A DNA stretch of 41,849 nt, from assembly GCF_000813425.1 (NCBI RefSeq), contig NZ_JWIB01000043.1, forward strand, positions 1-41,849, in the 5' to 3' direction. The first letter of the stretch is position 1. Every line of letters starts with the position of its first letter. Below the pieces are notes generated by a model. The model was not told the DNA's origin. It did not search any database and saw nothing but the letters and a program-made list of their open reading frames with translations. The stretch comes from Sporosarcina sp. ZBG7A. Its GTDB lineage: Bacteria; Bacillota; Bacilli; Bacillales_A; Planococcaceae. A program made the position numbers and the translations under genes. Below are positions 1 through 7,938 of this stretch, one piece after another.

Positions 1-15
1 ATTAATTTAGGTTAG

Positions 16-47
16 CCCAGCCTTTTTTATATGGCTTTGGGTTTTTT
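16..47 (+). terminator. Rho-independent terminator of a gene left of the window
   Basis: CCCAGCC at 16-22 pairs with GGCTTTGGG at 33-41 (two-base bulge), followed by six T at 42-47. The T-run lies on the plus-strand side, so it probably ends a rightward gene outside the window, convergent with the MFS gene. Confidence 0.6.
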
Positions 48-52
48 GAAGT

Positions 53-1249
53 TTATGAACGTGTAGCAGCTAATGTATCTGTATTTCTCTTTGCCCATGT
101 AGCGGCTATTAGGAAGCACGAAAGGAGTATAGCGGTCCCGAGAAAGTATGGAGCTGTCATTTTCCAGTCGAAAACGAAGCCAGCTAATGCGGGTCCAACC
201 ATGTTACCTAAGCTCATGTAGGCATTCATCATTCCAGCTGCATAGCCTTGTTCGTTGCCTGCAAGTTTTGAGACTAACGTGTTTACTGCAGGTCTCAATA
301 ATGCAGTTGCGGTTGAGAAAATCGTTGCAACTAGCAAGATGGACCAGAACATATTCACAAATGTAATGCTGAGCATCGCCACTGCTGCAATGACTAAGTT
401 GATGAGGATGACACGCATTTCACCGAACCGCTTGAACAAGCGATTGATGACAAATGTTTGGATGATGACGCCAACGAATCCACCCACTGTAATGATGACT
501 GCAATCATAAGAGGCGTGTAATTGTATTTAATGCCAACGTATAGAGAGATGGTCGATTGGAAGTTTGCTAGTCCAAAAGAGAAGACGAACATGACAAGTA
601 AGACGACGAAGTAGGGAGTCTTAGTTGAGCGCGCAATTTGTTGAAACAAATTTTCCGTTCGTCGAGGTCCATTTTCAGCTGAGGGGCTCGGAGCGGGATT
701 TGGTAAAATATAAAACGACATGACTGCAGCGAATAATGCAGCTCCTGCAGCAAAGTAGAAGGGGAACTGTAACCCGAATTTAGATAGAAAACCTCCAACC
801 CCAGGTCCGATCATGAATCCTAGAGACATGGAGGCGCCAAGTAAACCCATACCGCGACCACGTTCTTCAAATGTTGTAATATCCGCAACGAAAGCCATCA
901 TCGGAGGAATTAAGAATGCCGAGCCGAAACCAGAGAAGAATCGTGCTACAAAGAGCATCCAAAGTTCTGTGGAGAGGCCAAAAGCAAGCTGGGAAACCCC
1001 ATAAAGAATGAGTCCGAAAATGATGATGTTTTTTCTTCCATGCTTATCCGAAAGGGATCCGGAAACGGGGGAAAATATGAATTGGGCGAATGAGAACACG
1101 GCAATGAGCGAGCCAAGGGCAGCACCAGCCACGCCGAACGTTCCTAAGTATTCAGGCATGATTGGAATGATCAGTCCAATTCCTGACATAGTGATGAACA
1201 TATTAAACATTAGTATATAAATAGCGAATGTTGTAGATTTAGCGGCCAC
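53..1249 (-). CDS. MFS multidrug exporter, NorA/Bmr-like (DHA1 family)
   Basis: A 398-residue membrane protein with about twelve hydrophobic segments and a short central loop rich in Pro and Ser, as in drug:H+ antiporters. The loop between segments 2 and 3 has SDKHGRKN (MFS motif A), and segment 5 has the antiporter motif GPGVGG. Length and layout match NorA/Bmr of Gram-positive bacteria, which expel hydrophobic cations and quinolones by proton exchange. The real substrate cannot be read from the sequence. The start is GTG, supported by AAGGAGG eight or so bases upstream. It stands alone, with a repeat-filled gap behind it, so it is probably monocistronic. Family assignment is firm; specificity is unknown. 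Confidence 0.88.
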   Translation of the reverse strand: MAAKSTTFAIYILMFNMFITMSGIGLIIPIMPEYLGTFGVAGAALGSLIAVFSFAQFIFSPVSGSLSDKHGRKNIIIFGLILYGVSQLAFGLSTELWMLFVARFFSGFGSAFLIPPMMAFVADITTFEERGRGMGLLGASMSLGFMIGPGVGGFLSKFGLQFPFYFAAGAALFAAVMSFYILPNPAPSPSAENGPRRTENLFQQIARSTKTPYFVVLLVMFVFSFGLANFQSTISLYVGIKYNYTPLMIAVIITVGGFVGVIIQTFVINRLFKRFGEMRVILINLVIAAVAMLSITFVNMFWSILLVATIFSTATALLRPAVNTLVSKLAGNEQGYAAGMMNAYMSLGNMVGPALAGFVFDWKMTAPYFLGTAILLSCFLIAATWAKRNTDTLAATRS

Positions 1250-1287
1250 GTGTGTTCCTCCTTCATATTCAGTTGTATCCTCGCTTT

Positions 1288-1296
1288 AGTTTAGCA
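1288..1296 (-). promoter_or_regulatory. Extended -10 candidate for the MFS gene
   Basis: On the minus strand TGC precedes TAAACT, an extended -10 pattern about 40 bases before the GTG start. No good -35 is visible, so this is tentative. Confidence 0.3.
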
Positions 1297-1413
1297 TACA
1301 GCTAGTCTCTACTGTGTCGGGACAGCTCGGACAATTCTAATAATACACACTTTCCTATATTTTCAACTAAGATTGGTAGATAAAGTTTTAATCTTGTCCC
1401 AAGGATTGTCAAG

Positions 1414-1573
1414 GTGCTCATAAAACGGGCATTGTGCTCATAAATCCCGAAAGGTGATCATAAACTCAAGAAAGAGATCATAAATCGTAGAAAGCGCTCT
1501 TAAACTCGAAAAAGTGCTCATATCTCAAGAATAGTGATCATAAATTCAAAAAAATGATCATAAGACATTGAAA
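1414..1573. repeat. Tandem array 1: eight units of exactly 20 bp, core GTGCTCATAAA
   Basis: Units begin at 1414, 1434, 1454, 1474, 1494, 1514, 1534 and 1554, each exactly 20 bp. The first 11 bases follow GTG(C/A)TCATAAA with a few changes (GAGATCATAAA, GCGCTCTTAAA), then about six variable bases and usually AAA. The same element recurs in better-conserved form at 28119-28318. The array lies in the 455-bp gap between the end of the pot operon and the MFS promoter. The rest of that gap (1297-1413 and 1574-1656) shows nothing I recognise. No open frame runs through it, because TAA falls in every frame every three units. Confidence 0.9.
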
Positions 1574-1656
1574 CTTCTATTTTTCCATCCTCAAACTCCC
1601 GCGGTACATAACTCTCGCACCATCTATCTCCACCTCGCGACAAATCAATCTCTTCA

Positions 1657-1690
1657 AATAAAAAAAGCAGAAGCGACAATCCGCTTCTGC
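1657..1690 (-). terminator. Terminator of the pot operon
   Basis: GCAGAAGCG (1667-1675) and CGCTTCTGC (1682-1690) form a perfect 9-bp stem. On the minus strand it is followed by a run of seven T (1660-1666). It sits 14 bases past the potD stop. Confidence 0.9.
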
Positions 1691-1704
1691 TGTAACATCT
1701 CGAA

Positions 1705-2778
1705 TTACTTCATATTCATCTTGAATTCCAAGAAAAACTCATTATACGTGCCTAGCATTTCCAACCCTAAATCTTTATACACTTCCAAGTGGTCACGAGC
1801 TTCTTCGTCCGGATAATACCGTTCATCAGAAACGACCTCTGGATCTAGGAGAGACAATGCTTCTTTATTAGGTGTGGAATAACCTACGTAATCCGCATTT
1901 TGAGCAGCGACTTCCGGACGTAACATGAAGTTGATGAACTCGTAAGCCCCATCGATGTTTTTCACAGTCTTTGGGATTACGATGTTGTCGAACCATAAGT
2001 TCGAACCTTCTTCCGGGACCACATATGTGATATCTTCGTTCTCAGACATCATATCCGCTGCTTGCCCAGACCAGATGAGTGAAACGGCTGCTTCGTTATT
2101 CATCATCATCTGGGTCACTTCATCCCCGATGACTGCTTTAATATTCGGGCTTAGCGTTTTCAGCTTATCCGTCGCTTCACGAAGTTCGTCAACGTTTGTT
2201 GAGTTCAAGGAATAGCCAAGGGAATTCAAGCTCATTCCAATGACTTCGCGTGCACTGTCTACAAGGACAGCTTCTTGTTTGAGGGAAGGATCCCACAAAT
2301 TATCCCAACTCTCAAACGTTTGGCCATCTAACAAAGATGGATTATAAGCAATCCCAAGAGTCCCCCAGAAATAGGGGATGGAGTACGTACTATTAGGGTC
2401 AAACGGAAGATCCCTGAAATAGGGATCGATATTTTTGATGTTCGGAATCTTGTCGTAATCGAGTGGAATGAGCAAGTCTTTTTCACGCATCATCTCCACC
2501 ATATACTCAGATGGGACTGTAATGTCATAAGACGTTCCGCCTTGCTCGATTTTTCCCATCATTCCTTCATTGGAATCGAAGGTTTCATAGATGACATTGA
2601 TGCCTGTTTCTTTTTCAAACTGCTTTATGAGGTCAGGGTCAATATATTCACCCCAGTTATAAACGGTCAGCGTATTTCCACCGGATTGTGCACCGCTTTT
2701 AGCAAGTTGTGCATTGATGATCATCAGAATGGCTGCTGTTGCCGCAATAAGAATGGCTCCACGTACTAACGCTTTCAT
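1705..2778 (-). CDS. potD: Spermidine/putrescine-binding protein PotD
   Basis: The extracellular substrate-binding component of the polyamine ABC importer, 357 residues. After a hydrophobic N-terminus (about residues 4-25) the mature part opens with LTVYNWGEYIDPDLI, typical of PotD/PotF. It continues with the SYDITVPSEYMV and PYFWGTLGIAYNP motifs of the polyamine pocket. There is no lipobox cysteine, so attachment is probably by an uncleaved N-terminal helix rather than by lipid, which is unusual for a Gram-positive binding protein. It overlaps potC by 4 bases and is the last gene of the operon. Spermidine versus putrescine preference cannot be decided by eye. Confidence 0.93.
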   Translation of the reverse strand: MKALVRGAILIAATAAILMIINAQLAKSGAQSGGNTLTVYNWGEYIDPDLIKQFEKETGINVIYETFDSNEGMMGKIEQGGTSYDITVPSEYMVEMMREKDLLIPLDYDKIPNIKNIDPYFRDLPFDPNSTYSIPYFWGTLGIAYNPSLLDGQTFESWDNLWDPSLKQEAVLVDSAREVIGMSLNSLGYSLNSTNVDELREATDKLKTLSPNIKAVIGDEVTQMMMNNEAAVSLIWSGQAADMMSENEDITYVVPEEGSNLWFDNIVIPKTVKNIDGAYEFINFMLRPEVAAQNADYVGYSTPNKEALSLLDPEVVSDERYYPDEEARDHLEVYKDLGLEMLGTYNEFFLEFKMNMK

Positions 2779-3575
2779 CGTTTGACCCCCCTAGCAGGTG
2801 TTTTAGGTCGATTTGTTATGAAATAATAGCCTAAAATCAGACCAGCTGTTATCACAAAGATGAGACCCGAAAGTGCATTGATCGTTAAAGTGACTCCTGT
2901 TCTAGCCATAGAGTATATTTCAACAGAAAGTGTCGAGAATCCATTTCCGGTTACAAAGAACGTTACCGCAAAGTCATCCAAAGAATAGGTCAGCGCCAAG
3001 AAGAAGCCGGCGAATATCCCGGGTTTAATAAATGGCAAAATGACACGCGACATGATTTCTTTTCGAGTAGCTCCAAGGTCGAGTGCAGCATCTATCAGTG
3101 TCGGACTCATTTCCTGCAATTTCGGTAACACCATAATGACGACAATCGGAATACTGAACGCAATATGGGAAAGCAGTACAGAGGCAAATCCGAGTTTGAT
3201 GCCGACTAGTGTAAACAAAATAAGGAACGAAGCACCGATGATGACGTCAGGACTTACCATAAGAATACTATTCATGGAAAGCATTGCGTTTCGCATCGCT
3301 TTGTTCTTCATGTAATGGATTGTGATCGCTCCCATCACTCCGATTGCCGTTGAAATCAATGCTGAGAGTAAGGCAACGACTACTGTATTGAGCAAGATGA
3401 TGATGAGTCGTTTATCTTCAAATACAGCAGCGTAATGTTCCCATGTGAAAGACTCGAAATGGGACATTGTGCCACCAGAGTTAAATGAGTAAAAAATCAA
3501 ATAGAAAATTGGTGCATATAAAACAAGAAAGACAGCTGTCAAATAGATTTTTGGGAGTTTACCGTTTCTTTCCAC
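2775..3575 (-). CDS. potC: Polyamine ABC transporter permease PotC
   Basis: An inner permease of 266 residues with six predicted membrane spans. The cytoplasmic coupling loop DAALDLGATRKEIMSRVILP matches the EAA motif of binding-protein-dependent permeases. With PotB it forms the channel driven by PotA. The start is GTG, with GGGGGA about nine bases upstream. It overlaps the end of potB by 17 bases and the start of potD by 4, so translation is probably coupled. Confidence 0.93.
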   Translation of the reverse strand: MERNGKLPKIYLTAVFLVLYAPIFYLIFYSFNSGGTMSHFESFTWEHYAAVFEDKRLIIILLNTVVVALLSALISTAIGVMGAITIHYMKNKAMRNAMLSMNSILMVSPDVIIGASFLILFTLVGIKLGFASVLLSHIAFSIPIVVIMVLPKLQEMSPTLIDAALDLGATRKEIMSRVILPFIKPGIFAGFFLALTYSLDDFAVTFFVTGNGFSTLSVEIYSMARTGVTLTINALSGLIFVITAGLILGYYFITNRPKTPARGVKR

Positions 3576-4386
3576 TTCCAGCCATCCCCCTTTCGTTCGC
3601 AGTCGTTAGAAGCAAGATGACTACCATGAATAGAATTAAGAACACTGCAATCGTTGAGCCCATTCCCCAGTTTTGAGTAACGAGGAATTGCTGCTCAATT
3701 GCTGTACCGAGCGTGATGACTTTGTTTCCTGCAATAAGTCGGGTGATCATGAATAACGAAAGTGCAGGAATGAATACAACTTGAACACCAGACTTCACAC
3801 CGTTTAGTGTAAGAGGCCAGATGACACGTCTGAAAGTTGTCCAAGCATTCGCACCTAGATCTCGAGAGGCGTCTATCAGTGCAGGATTCAATTTATCCAG
3901 AGCATTGAAAATCGGTAATATCATAAATGGAATGAAGATATAAACAGAAACGAAAACAAAACTGAAGTCTGTGAACAATATCTGTTGTTTCCCAATACCA
4001 ACAGTTTCAAGTAACGCATTTACCGGTCCATATAACCCCATTAAGCCGATGAACGCATATGTCTTCAACAGTAGATTAATCCACGAAGGGATAATGATCA
4101 GTAACAGCCACAGCTGTTTATGCTTCAATTTCGTTAAAAAATAAGCTGTTGGGTATGAGATTAGCAACGAGAAGAACGTAATGAGAAAAGCATACCAAAA
4201 TGAGCTCACTGTCAGTTTGAGATAGACAGAAGTGAAAAAGTTCTTATAGTTATCAAATGTGAAATTGCCACTTAAATCGAAAAATGAGTAATACACGATC
4301 AGTCCGATCGGTGCAATGACAAAAAGTATAATCCAAAGAGAGTATGGAACCATGGACAAACGAAGGCTAGCGCGATTAGTTTTCAT
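3559..4386 (-). CDS. potB: Polyamine ABC transporter permease PotB
   Basis: The second permease, about 275 residues, with six membrane spans. Its EAA-type loop [20 protein letters not shown] faces the ATPase. I prefer the ATG at 4386 ([10 protein letters not shown]), whose first bases overlap the potA stop by 11 nt; this gives the short hydrophilic N-terminus usual for PotB. An in-frame ATG at 4419 would add 11 basic residues and overlap potA by 44 nt. Neither has a strong Shine-Dalgarno sequence, which fits translational coupling to potA. Confidence 0.92.
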   Translation of the reverse strand: MKTNRASLRLSMVPYSLWIILFVIAPIGLIVYYSFFDLSGNFTFDNYKNFFTSVYLKLTVSSFWYAFLITFFSLLISYPTAYFLTKLKHKQLWLLLIIIPSWINLLLKTYAFIGLMGLYGPVNALLETVGIGKQQILFTDFSFVFVSVYIFIPFMILPIFNALDKLNPALIDASRDLGANAWTTFRRVIWPLTLNGVKSGVQVVFIPALSLFMITRLIAGNKVITLGTAIEQQFLVTQNWGMGSTIAVFLILFMVVILLLTTANERGMAGSGKKR

Positions 4387-5479
4387 CCGCCGCACCATAC
4401 GCTTCAAGTCGCGCATCATAGTCTTCTTCGGACTCGTTAAGACGCATGACGTGAATGTTTTCTGGGATGAAGTCTAGACCGATTTGCATGCCAACTTCAG
4501 CTTTTTTCGTTGAATGGACGAGCCATTCATTGCCATCTTGATCGTAAGTTGAAATTTCATAGTGCACACCACGGAAAAGGGAAGTGTCTACTGTCACTGT
4601 CAGTTTGCCTGCATCTACTGGCGTAATTTCAATATCTTCGGGTCGAAGCACGATGTCTACTTTCTCATTGGGCTGGAGTCCAGCATCAGCGCATTCAAAT
4701 CGTTTCCCGTTAAATTCAACAAGATAGTCTTCGATCATGACGCCAGATACAATATTCGATTCACCGATGAAATCAGCAACGAAACGGTTGATAGGCTCAT
4801 CGTAAATATCGATTGGTGTCCCTGATTGCTGAATTTGCCCCGAGTTCATGACGAAGATTTCATCGGACATGGCAAGTGCTTCCTCTTGGTCATGAGTGAC
4901 AAAAATGAAAGTTTTCCCAAGGCGTTGCTGTAGCTCTCGCAGCTCATACTGCATTGCTGAACGTAGTTTCAAATCCAGTGCAGAAAGGGGTTCATCCAAC
5001 AATATGACCTCTGGATCGTTGATGATCGCACGTGCAATTGCAACACGTTGTCGTTGACCACCAGACATCTCAGTGATCTCCCGGTTTTCATAGCCCGCAA
5101 GGTTGACGAACTTGAGTGCTTCTTTCACACGTCGATCTACTTCGGATTTTTTTACTTTTTTGATGCGTAACCCGAACGCGACGTTTTCATAGACATTCAA
5201 ATGAGGGAACAGGGCGTAATCTTGGAAAACGGTGTTCACTTGTCGTTCGTTGGCAGGTGTTTGGTTGACAGATTTCCCGTTAAAGTAAATCGTCCCTTCA
5301 GAAGGCTCTGAAAATCCAGCAATAAGTCGTAGGATTGTCGTTTTCCCGCAGCCGGAAGGGCCGAGAAGTGTGTAGAACTTTCCGCGTTCCATTTCAAATG
5401 AAACACCATCTAATACAGTTGTGTCTTCGCCGAAGCGTTTGCTGACATTCTCAAAGCGAATGATTGGTTGTGTGGACAA
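4376..5479 (-). CDS. potA: Polyamine ABC transporter ATPase PotA
   Basis: The cytoplasmic ATPase powering PotB-PotC, 367 residues. Walker A is GPSGCGKTT at 40-48. The ABC signature appears as [14 protein letters not shown], with Walker [13 protein letters not shown] just after it and the switch histidine in FVTHDQEEA. The C-terminal third (about 240-350) is the TOBE/OB regulatory domain, with the [10 protein letters not shown] and VLRPEDIEI segments seen in PotA and MalK. The start is TTG, preceded by GGGGGA with six-base spacing. It lies 15 bases after the upstream regulator and overlaps potB. Confidence 0.95.
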   Translation of the reverse strand: MSTQPIIRFENVSKRFGEDTTVLDGVSFEMERGKFYTLLGPSGCGKTTILRLIAGFSEPSEGTIYFNGKSVNQTPANERQVNTVFQDYALFPHLNVYENVAFGLRIKKVKKSEVDRRVKEALKFVNLAGYENREITEMSGGQRQRVAIARAIINDPEVILLDEPLSALDLKLRSAMQYELRELQQRLGKTFIFVTHDQEEALAMSDEIFVMNSGQIQQSGTPIDIYDEPINRFVADFIGESNIVSGVMIEDYLVEFNGKRFECADAGLQPNEKVDIVLRPEDIEITPVDAGKLTVTVDTSLFRGVHYEISTYDQDGNEWLVHSTKKAEVGMQIGLDFIPENIHVMRLNESEEDYDARLEAYGAADEN

Positions 5480-5494
5480 TGAGGGTCCCCCTTT

Positions 5495-6037
5495 TTATAA
5501 GTAAGATTCTGTAGCGACGAGTAAGAGCTCGCTGATTCCGTCGTGTGCATTTGAAATGCGGTGCTGGTCTTCTGCAGAATAGTACACTGCATCGCCCTCA
5601 CTTGCTGAATATATACGAGTTCCAATCTCTATTTCAACGTTCCCTACAAGTACATAGATAAACGTTTCAGAAAGGGAAGGGGCAAACTGTTTCAGCTCTC
5701 CTTTATGTGAGAACGTAATATGTACGGGTTCCATTTCGTTTTCATTGGATCTAGGAATGAGCCAGCGTATTTTGTAATGCAACTCATCGTTTATATACGT
5801 TGTCTGATGTTCAGGTGAGTATACGACGGGATCACTCTTCTTTGTTTCGTCAAAAAAGTCTTTTGGAGTTGTACCGAGAACTTCGAGCAAGGAGAAAAGC
5901 GTTTCAATAGAAGGGGAATTCAAATCCCGTTCTAATTGAGAAATGTAGCCTTTCGTCAAATCAGTGCGTTCACCAAGCTCTTCTTGTGTGAGCCCGCTTT
6001 GTAATCGCAACCGTTTGATTTTGCTGCCGATCTGCAT
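5495..6037 (-). CDS. XRE-family regulator with C-terminal cupin domain (PuuR-like)
   Basis: A transcription factor of 180 residues. Residues 3-60 form an XRE/Cro helix-turn-helix (IKRLRLQSGLTQEELGERT, then KGYISQLERD). Residues about 105-175 form a small beta-barrel cupin (LVGNVEIEIGTRIYSASEGD). This architecture is that of PuuR and related regulators, where the cupin senses a small metabolite. Being the first gene of the pot operon, only 15 bases before potA, it is probably an autoregulated polyamine-responsive repressor. The ligand is an inference from context. Confidence 0.9.
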   Translation of the reverse strand: MQIGSKIKRLRLQSGLTQEELGERTDLTKGYISQLERDLNSPSIETLFSLLEVLGTTPKDFFDETKKSDPVVYSPEHQTTYINDELHYKIRWLIPRSNENEMEPVHITFSHKGELKQFAPSLSETFIYVLVGNVEIEIGTRIYSASEGDAVYYSAEDQHRISNAHDGISELLLVATESYL

Positions 6038-6057
6038 GTGTCATCCTACTTTCATGA

Positions 6058-6088
6058 AAGTTTAGTATAACTGAACTTCAAGTTTACT
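6058..6088. promoter_or_regulatory. Operator-like repeats before the regulator-pot operon
   Basis: AAGTTTA occurs twice as a direct repeat (6058-6064 and 6080-6086, 22 bases apart). AACTT-C-AAGTT forms a palindrome at 6074-6084. The cluster lies just downstream of the predicted start site, the usual place for a blocking operator of an autoregulated XRE repressor. Binding is inferred. Confidence 0.45.
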
Positions 6089-6101
6089 TTTAGCATCTTT
6101 C

Positions 6102-6129
6102 ATTATACAAAATCATGACAGGAAATCAA
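6102..6129 (-). promoter_or_regulatory. Sigma-A promoter of the regulator-pot operon
   Basis: On the minus strand TTGATT (6124-6129) and TATAAT (6102-6107) are separated by 16 bases. The predicted start lies near 6095, giving a leader of about 55 bases. Confidence 0.65.
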
Positions 6130-6220
6130 GAGTAGTTTTAAGCAATAATAGTAGTCATTGCTCAATGCAACGATATCTAGTCCGCTGGCGTCATTAACAG
6201 AGTGTGATAACGGGCTTTCG

Positions 6221-6249
6221 TTGTGTTATTACTAGAGGCGTAGTAGAAT
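6221..6249 (+). promoter_or_regulatory. Sigma-A promoter of the 109-residue protein
   Basis: TTGTGT (6221-6226), 17 bases, TAGAAT (6244-6249). It is followed closely by the ribosome site GGGGGA at 6264-6269. Confidence 0.5.
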
Positions 6250-6275
6250 AATACCAAAGAAATGGGGGACTCCGA

Positions 6276-6605
6276 TTGGGCGAGAAAATGCTGTTTTATT
6301 TTGACCCGGAAGACCGGCACTGGAATAATCTGATGAAGACTGCACTGAATAGTGACATGCAAGCGGTACCGGATGGTAGTTCCCGAGTGTTTTTATATAA
6401 TAATGAAACGATGATCGAATGGTCGGAAATGGCGGATCACTGTGTTCGTTGTATGCATTCACTCGTTTATAATGAAGAATTCGATTCTGTGTACTGTGCG
6501 TCGTGTGACGAATGGCGGGAAGCATCATGTGAAGATCCATCTTGCGACTTTTGTGGAGACAGACCCGCAAAGCCTTCGATGTGTACGGATAGTGAAGAGT
6601 CATAA
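6276..6605 (+). CDS. Unrecognised 109-residue protein with paired CxxC motifs
   Basis: I do not recognise this family. The first half is acidic and hydrophilic (FYFDPEDRHWNNLMK). The second half carries HCVRC, then after about 15 residues YCASC, then CEDPSCDFC, and a further Cys near the end. The spacing CxxC-x15-CxxC suggests a zinc ribbon or iron-sulfur ligand set. There is no signal peptide or membrane segment, so it is probably cytoplasmic. The TTG at 6276 is chosen because GGGGGA precedes it by six bases; the ATG at 6288 is an alternative with a poorer site. It has its own promoter and points toward the peroxiredoxin gene 149 bases on, so a redox or metal role is possible but unproven. 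Confidence 0.7.
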   Translation: MGEKMLFYFDPEDRHWNNLMKTALNSDMQAVPDGSSRVFLYNNETMIEWSEMADHCVRCMHSLVYNEEFDSVYCASCDEWREASCEDPSCDFCGDRPAKPSMCTDSEES

Positions 6606-6636
6606 CTGATCTTCTTCTCAATTACATGACATTATT

Positions 6637-6651
6637 CGATAATGATTCTTA
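6637..6651. promoter_or_regulatory. Possible Fur/PerR box upstream of ykuU
   Basis: CGATAATGATTCTTA matches the Fur 7-1-7 pattern TGATAATnATTATCA at 11 of 14 positions and the PerR pattern at about 10. It sits some 20 bases before a weak TTGATA -35 candidate (6669-6674). PerR control would fit a peroxiredoxin. Confidence 0.35.
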
Positions 6652-6753
6652 TGTATGATTCATTCTAATTGATATTCTGACAAGCATTTGATAAGCTATA
6701 GAAGAATTGAGCGGATGAGAATTCTGCCCAGAAGATAATTGGAGGGATTTTGA

Positions 6754-7296
6754 ATGGTAGAACGCATGGTTGGTAAGCAAGCGCCAAGATTCGAAATGGA
6801 AGCTGTAATGACGGACAAGTCATTCGGTAAAGTAAGCCTTGAAGAAAACATGAAAAATGATAAGTGGACTGTATTGTTCTTCTATCCAATGGACTTTACA
6901 TTTGTCTGCCCGACAGAGATTACTGCAATGTCTGATCGTTATGACGAGTTTGAAGACCTTGATGCAGAAGTTATCGGTGTTTCTACAGACACTATTCACA
7001 CACATAAAGCTTGGATCAACACAGACCGTAAAGACAATGGTCTTGGGGATTTGAATTACCCACTTGCTGCGGATACAAACCACGAAGTAGCTCGTAACTA
7101 TGGTGTTTTGATTGAAGAAGAAGGAATTGCTTTGCGTGGTCTTTTCATCGTCAACCCAGAAGGTGAAATGCAATACCAAACAGTATTCCACAATAACATT
7201 GGTCGTGATGTAGACGAAACACTTCGTGTACTTCAAGCACTTCAAACTGGCGGTCTTTGCCCAGCAAACTGGCGTCCCGGTCAAGAAACTCTATAA
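6754..7296 (+). CDS. ykuU: 2-Cys peroxiredoxin YkuU (AhpC/Prx1 class)
   Basis: Reduces hydrogen peroxide and organic peroxides in the cytoplasm through a reactive cysteine. The peroxidatic Cys52 lies in DFTFVCPTE and the resolving Cys169 in GGLCPANW, so it is a typical 2-Cys enzyme. At 180 residues it is full length. The start ATG has TTGGAGGGA about seven bases upstream. ykuV follows, as in B. subtilis, and a thioredoxin-like partner is an obvious candidate for its reduction. A hairpin between the two genes suggests partial readthrough. Confidence 0.94.
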   Translation: MVERMVGKQAPRFEMEAVMTDKSFGKVSLEENMKNDKWTVLFFYPMDFTFVCPTEITAMSDRYDEFEDLDAEVIGVSTDTIHTHKAWINTDRKDNGLGDLNYPLAADTNHEVARNYGVLIEEEGIALRGLFIVNPEGEMQYQTVFHNNIGRDVDETLRVLQALQTGGLCPANWRPGQETL

Positions 7297-7323
7297 TCTC
7301 ATACACTGAAATTTGATTGAAGT

Positions 7324-7353
7324 TCCCCGCTTACTTTTGTAGCGGGGATTTTT
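7324..7353 (+). terminator. Terminator or attenuator between ykuU and ykuV
   Basis: TCCCCGCT (7324-7331) pairs perfectly with AGCGGGGA (7341-7348), followed by five T. It lies between two genes reading the same way, so it probably lowers ykuV expression relative to ykuU. Confidence 0.8.
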
Positions 7354-7375
7354 ATCCAAGAGGAGGAACTAACGC

Positions 7376-7825
7376 ATGAAATTACGTGAACAATTGCCAG
7401 AACTAGCTGGCGCAACAGCATGGTTGAACGGTGAAGTTACTAAATCTGAACTTGTAGGCGAAAAACCGACACTCATTCACTTTTGGTCAGTGAGCTGTCA
7501 TATGTGTAAAGAAGCGATGCCAGACGTTAATGCATTTCGTGATAAGTACAAAGACGAATTGAATGTTGTCGCTGTCCACATGCCGCGTTCTGAGGACGAT
7601 GTGGACTTGGAGAACATTAAAGCAGTTGCTGCTGAGCACGACATTACACAATCGATTTATGTAGACAGCGAACTTAAATTGAACGATGCATTCGAAAATC
7701 AGTATGTTCCCGCGTATTACGTATTTGACAAAGATGGTCAACTTCGTCACTTCCAAGCTGGCGGTAGTGGCATGAAAATGCTAGAAAAGCGCGTAAATCG
7801 TGTACTTGATGAAATGAAGAAGTAA
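7376..7825 (+). CDS. ykuV: Thiol-disulfide oxidoreductase YkuV (thioredoxin fold)
   Basis: A cytoplasmic thioredoxin/TlpA-fold protein of 149 residues with active site SCHMCKEAMP (Cys41 and Cys44) after the strand PTLIHFWS. The cis-proline region is YVPAYYVFDKDG. B. subtilis YkuV, of the same length, shares the opening pattern and the C-terminal motif AGGSGMKMLEKRVNRVL. The family reduces disulfides, and its position after ykuU suggests it serves the peroxiredoxin. The start has GAGGAGG nearby. A strong terminator follows. Confidence 0.93.
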   Translation: MKLREQLPELAGATAWLNGEVTKSELVGEKPTLIHFWSVSCHMCKEAMPDVNAFRDKYKDELNVVAVHMPRSEDDVDLENIKAVAAEHDITQSIYVDSELKLNDAFENQYVPAYYVFDKDGQLRHFQAGGSGMKMLEKRVNRVLDEMKK

Positions 7826-7831
7826 GTTTAC

Positions 7832-7866
7832 AAACCCGACAGTCCATTAAACGGACTGTCGGGTTT
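7832..7866 (+). terminator. Terminator after ykuV
   Basis: AAACCCGACAGTCC (7832-7845) pairs perfectly with GGACTGTCGGGTTT (7853-7866), a 14-bp stem ending in T residues. Confidence 0.9.
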
Positions 7867-7875
7867 TCTGGATAT

Positions 7876-7904
7876 TTGAGAGAGTAGCGTAGCTATGGTA
7901 AACT
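7876..7904 (+). promoter_or_regulatory. Sigma-A promoter of ktrC
   Basis: TTGAGA (7876-7881), 17 bases, TAAACT (7899-7904), with TGG directly before the -10, giving an extended -10. Confidence 0.6.
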
Positions 7905-7938
7905 TAACGCATTCTTACGTGAATCGGAGAGATGAGAT

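Noticed and set aside
1414..1573. CRISPR array
   Set aside because: The unit is 20 bp in total with a 9-base variable part, too short for repeat plus spacer, and no cas gene is nearby.
6820..7284. A long open frame antisense to ykuU
   Set aside because: It has no ribosome site and no family likeness; it mirrors the codon pattern of ykuU.
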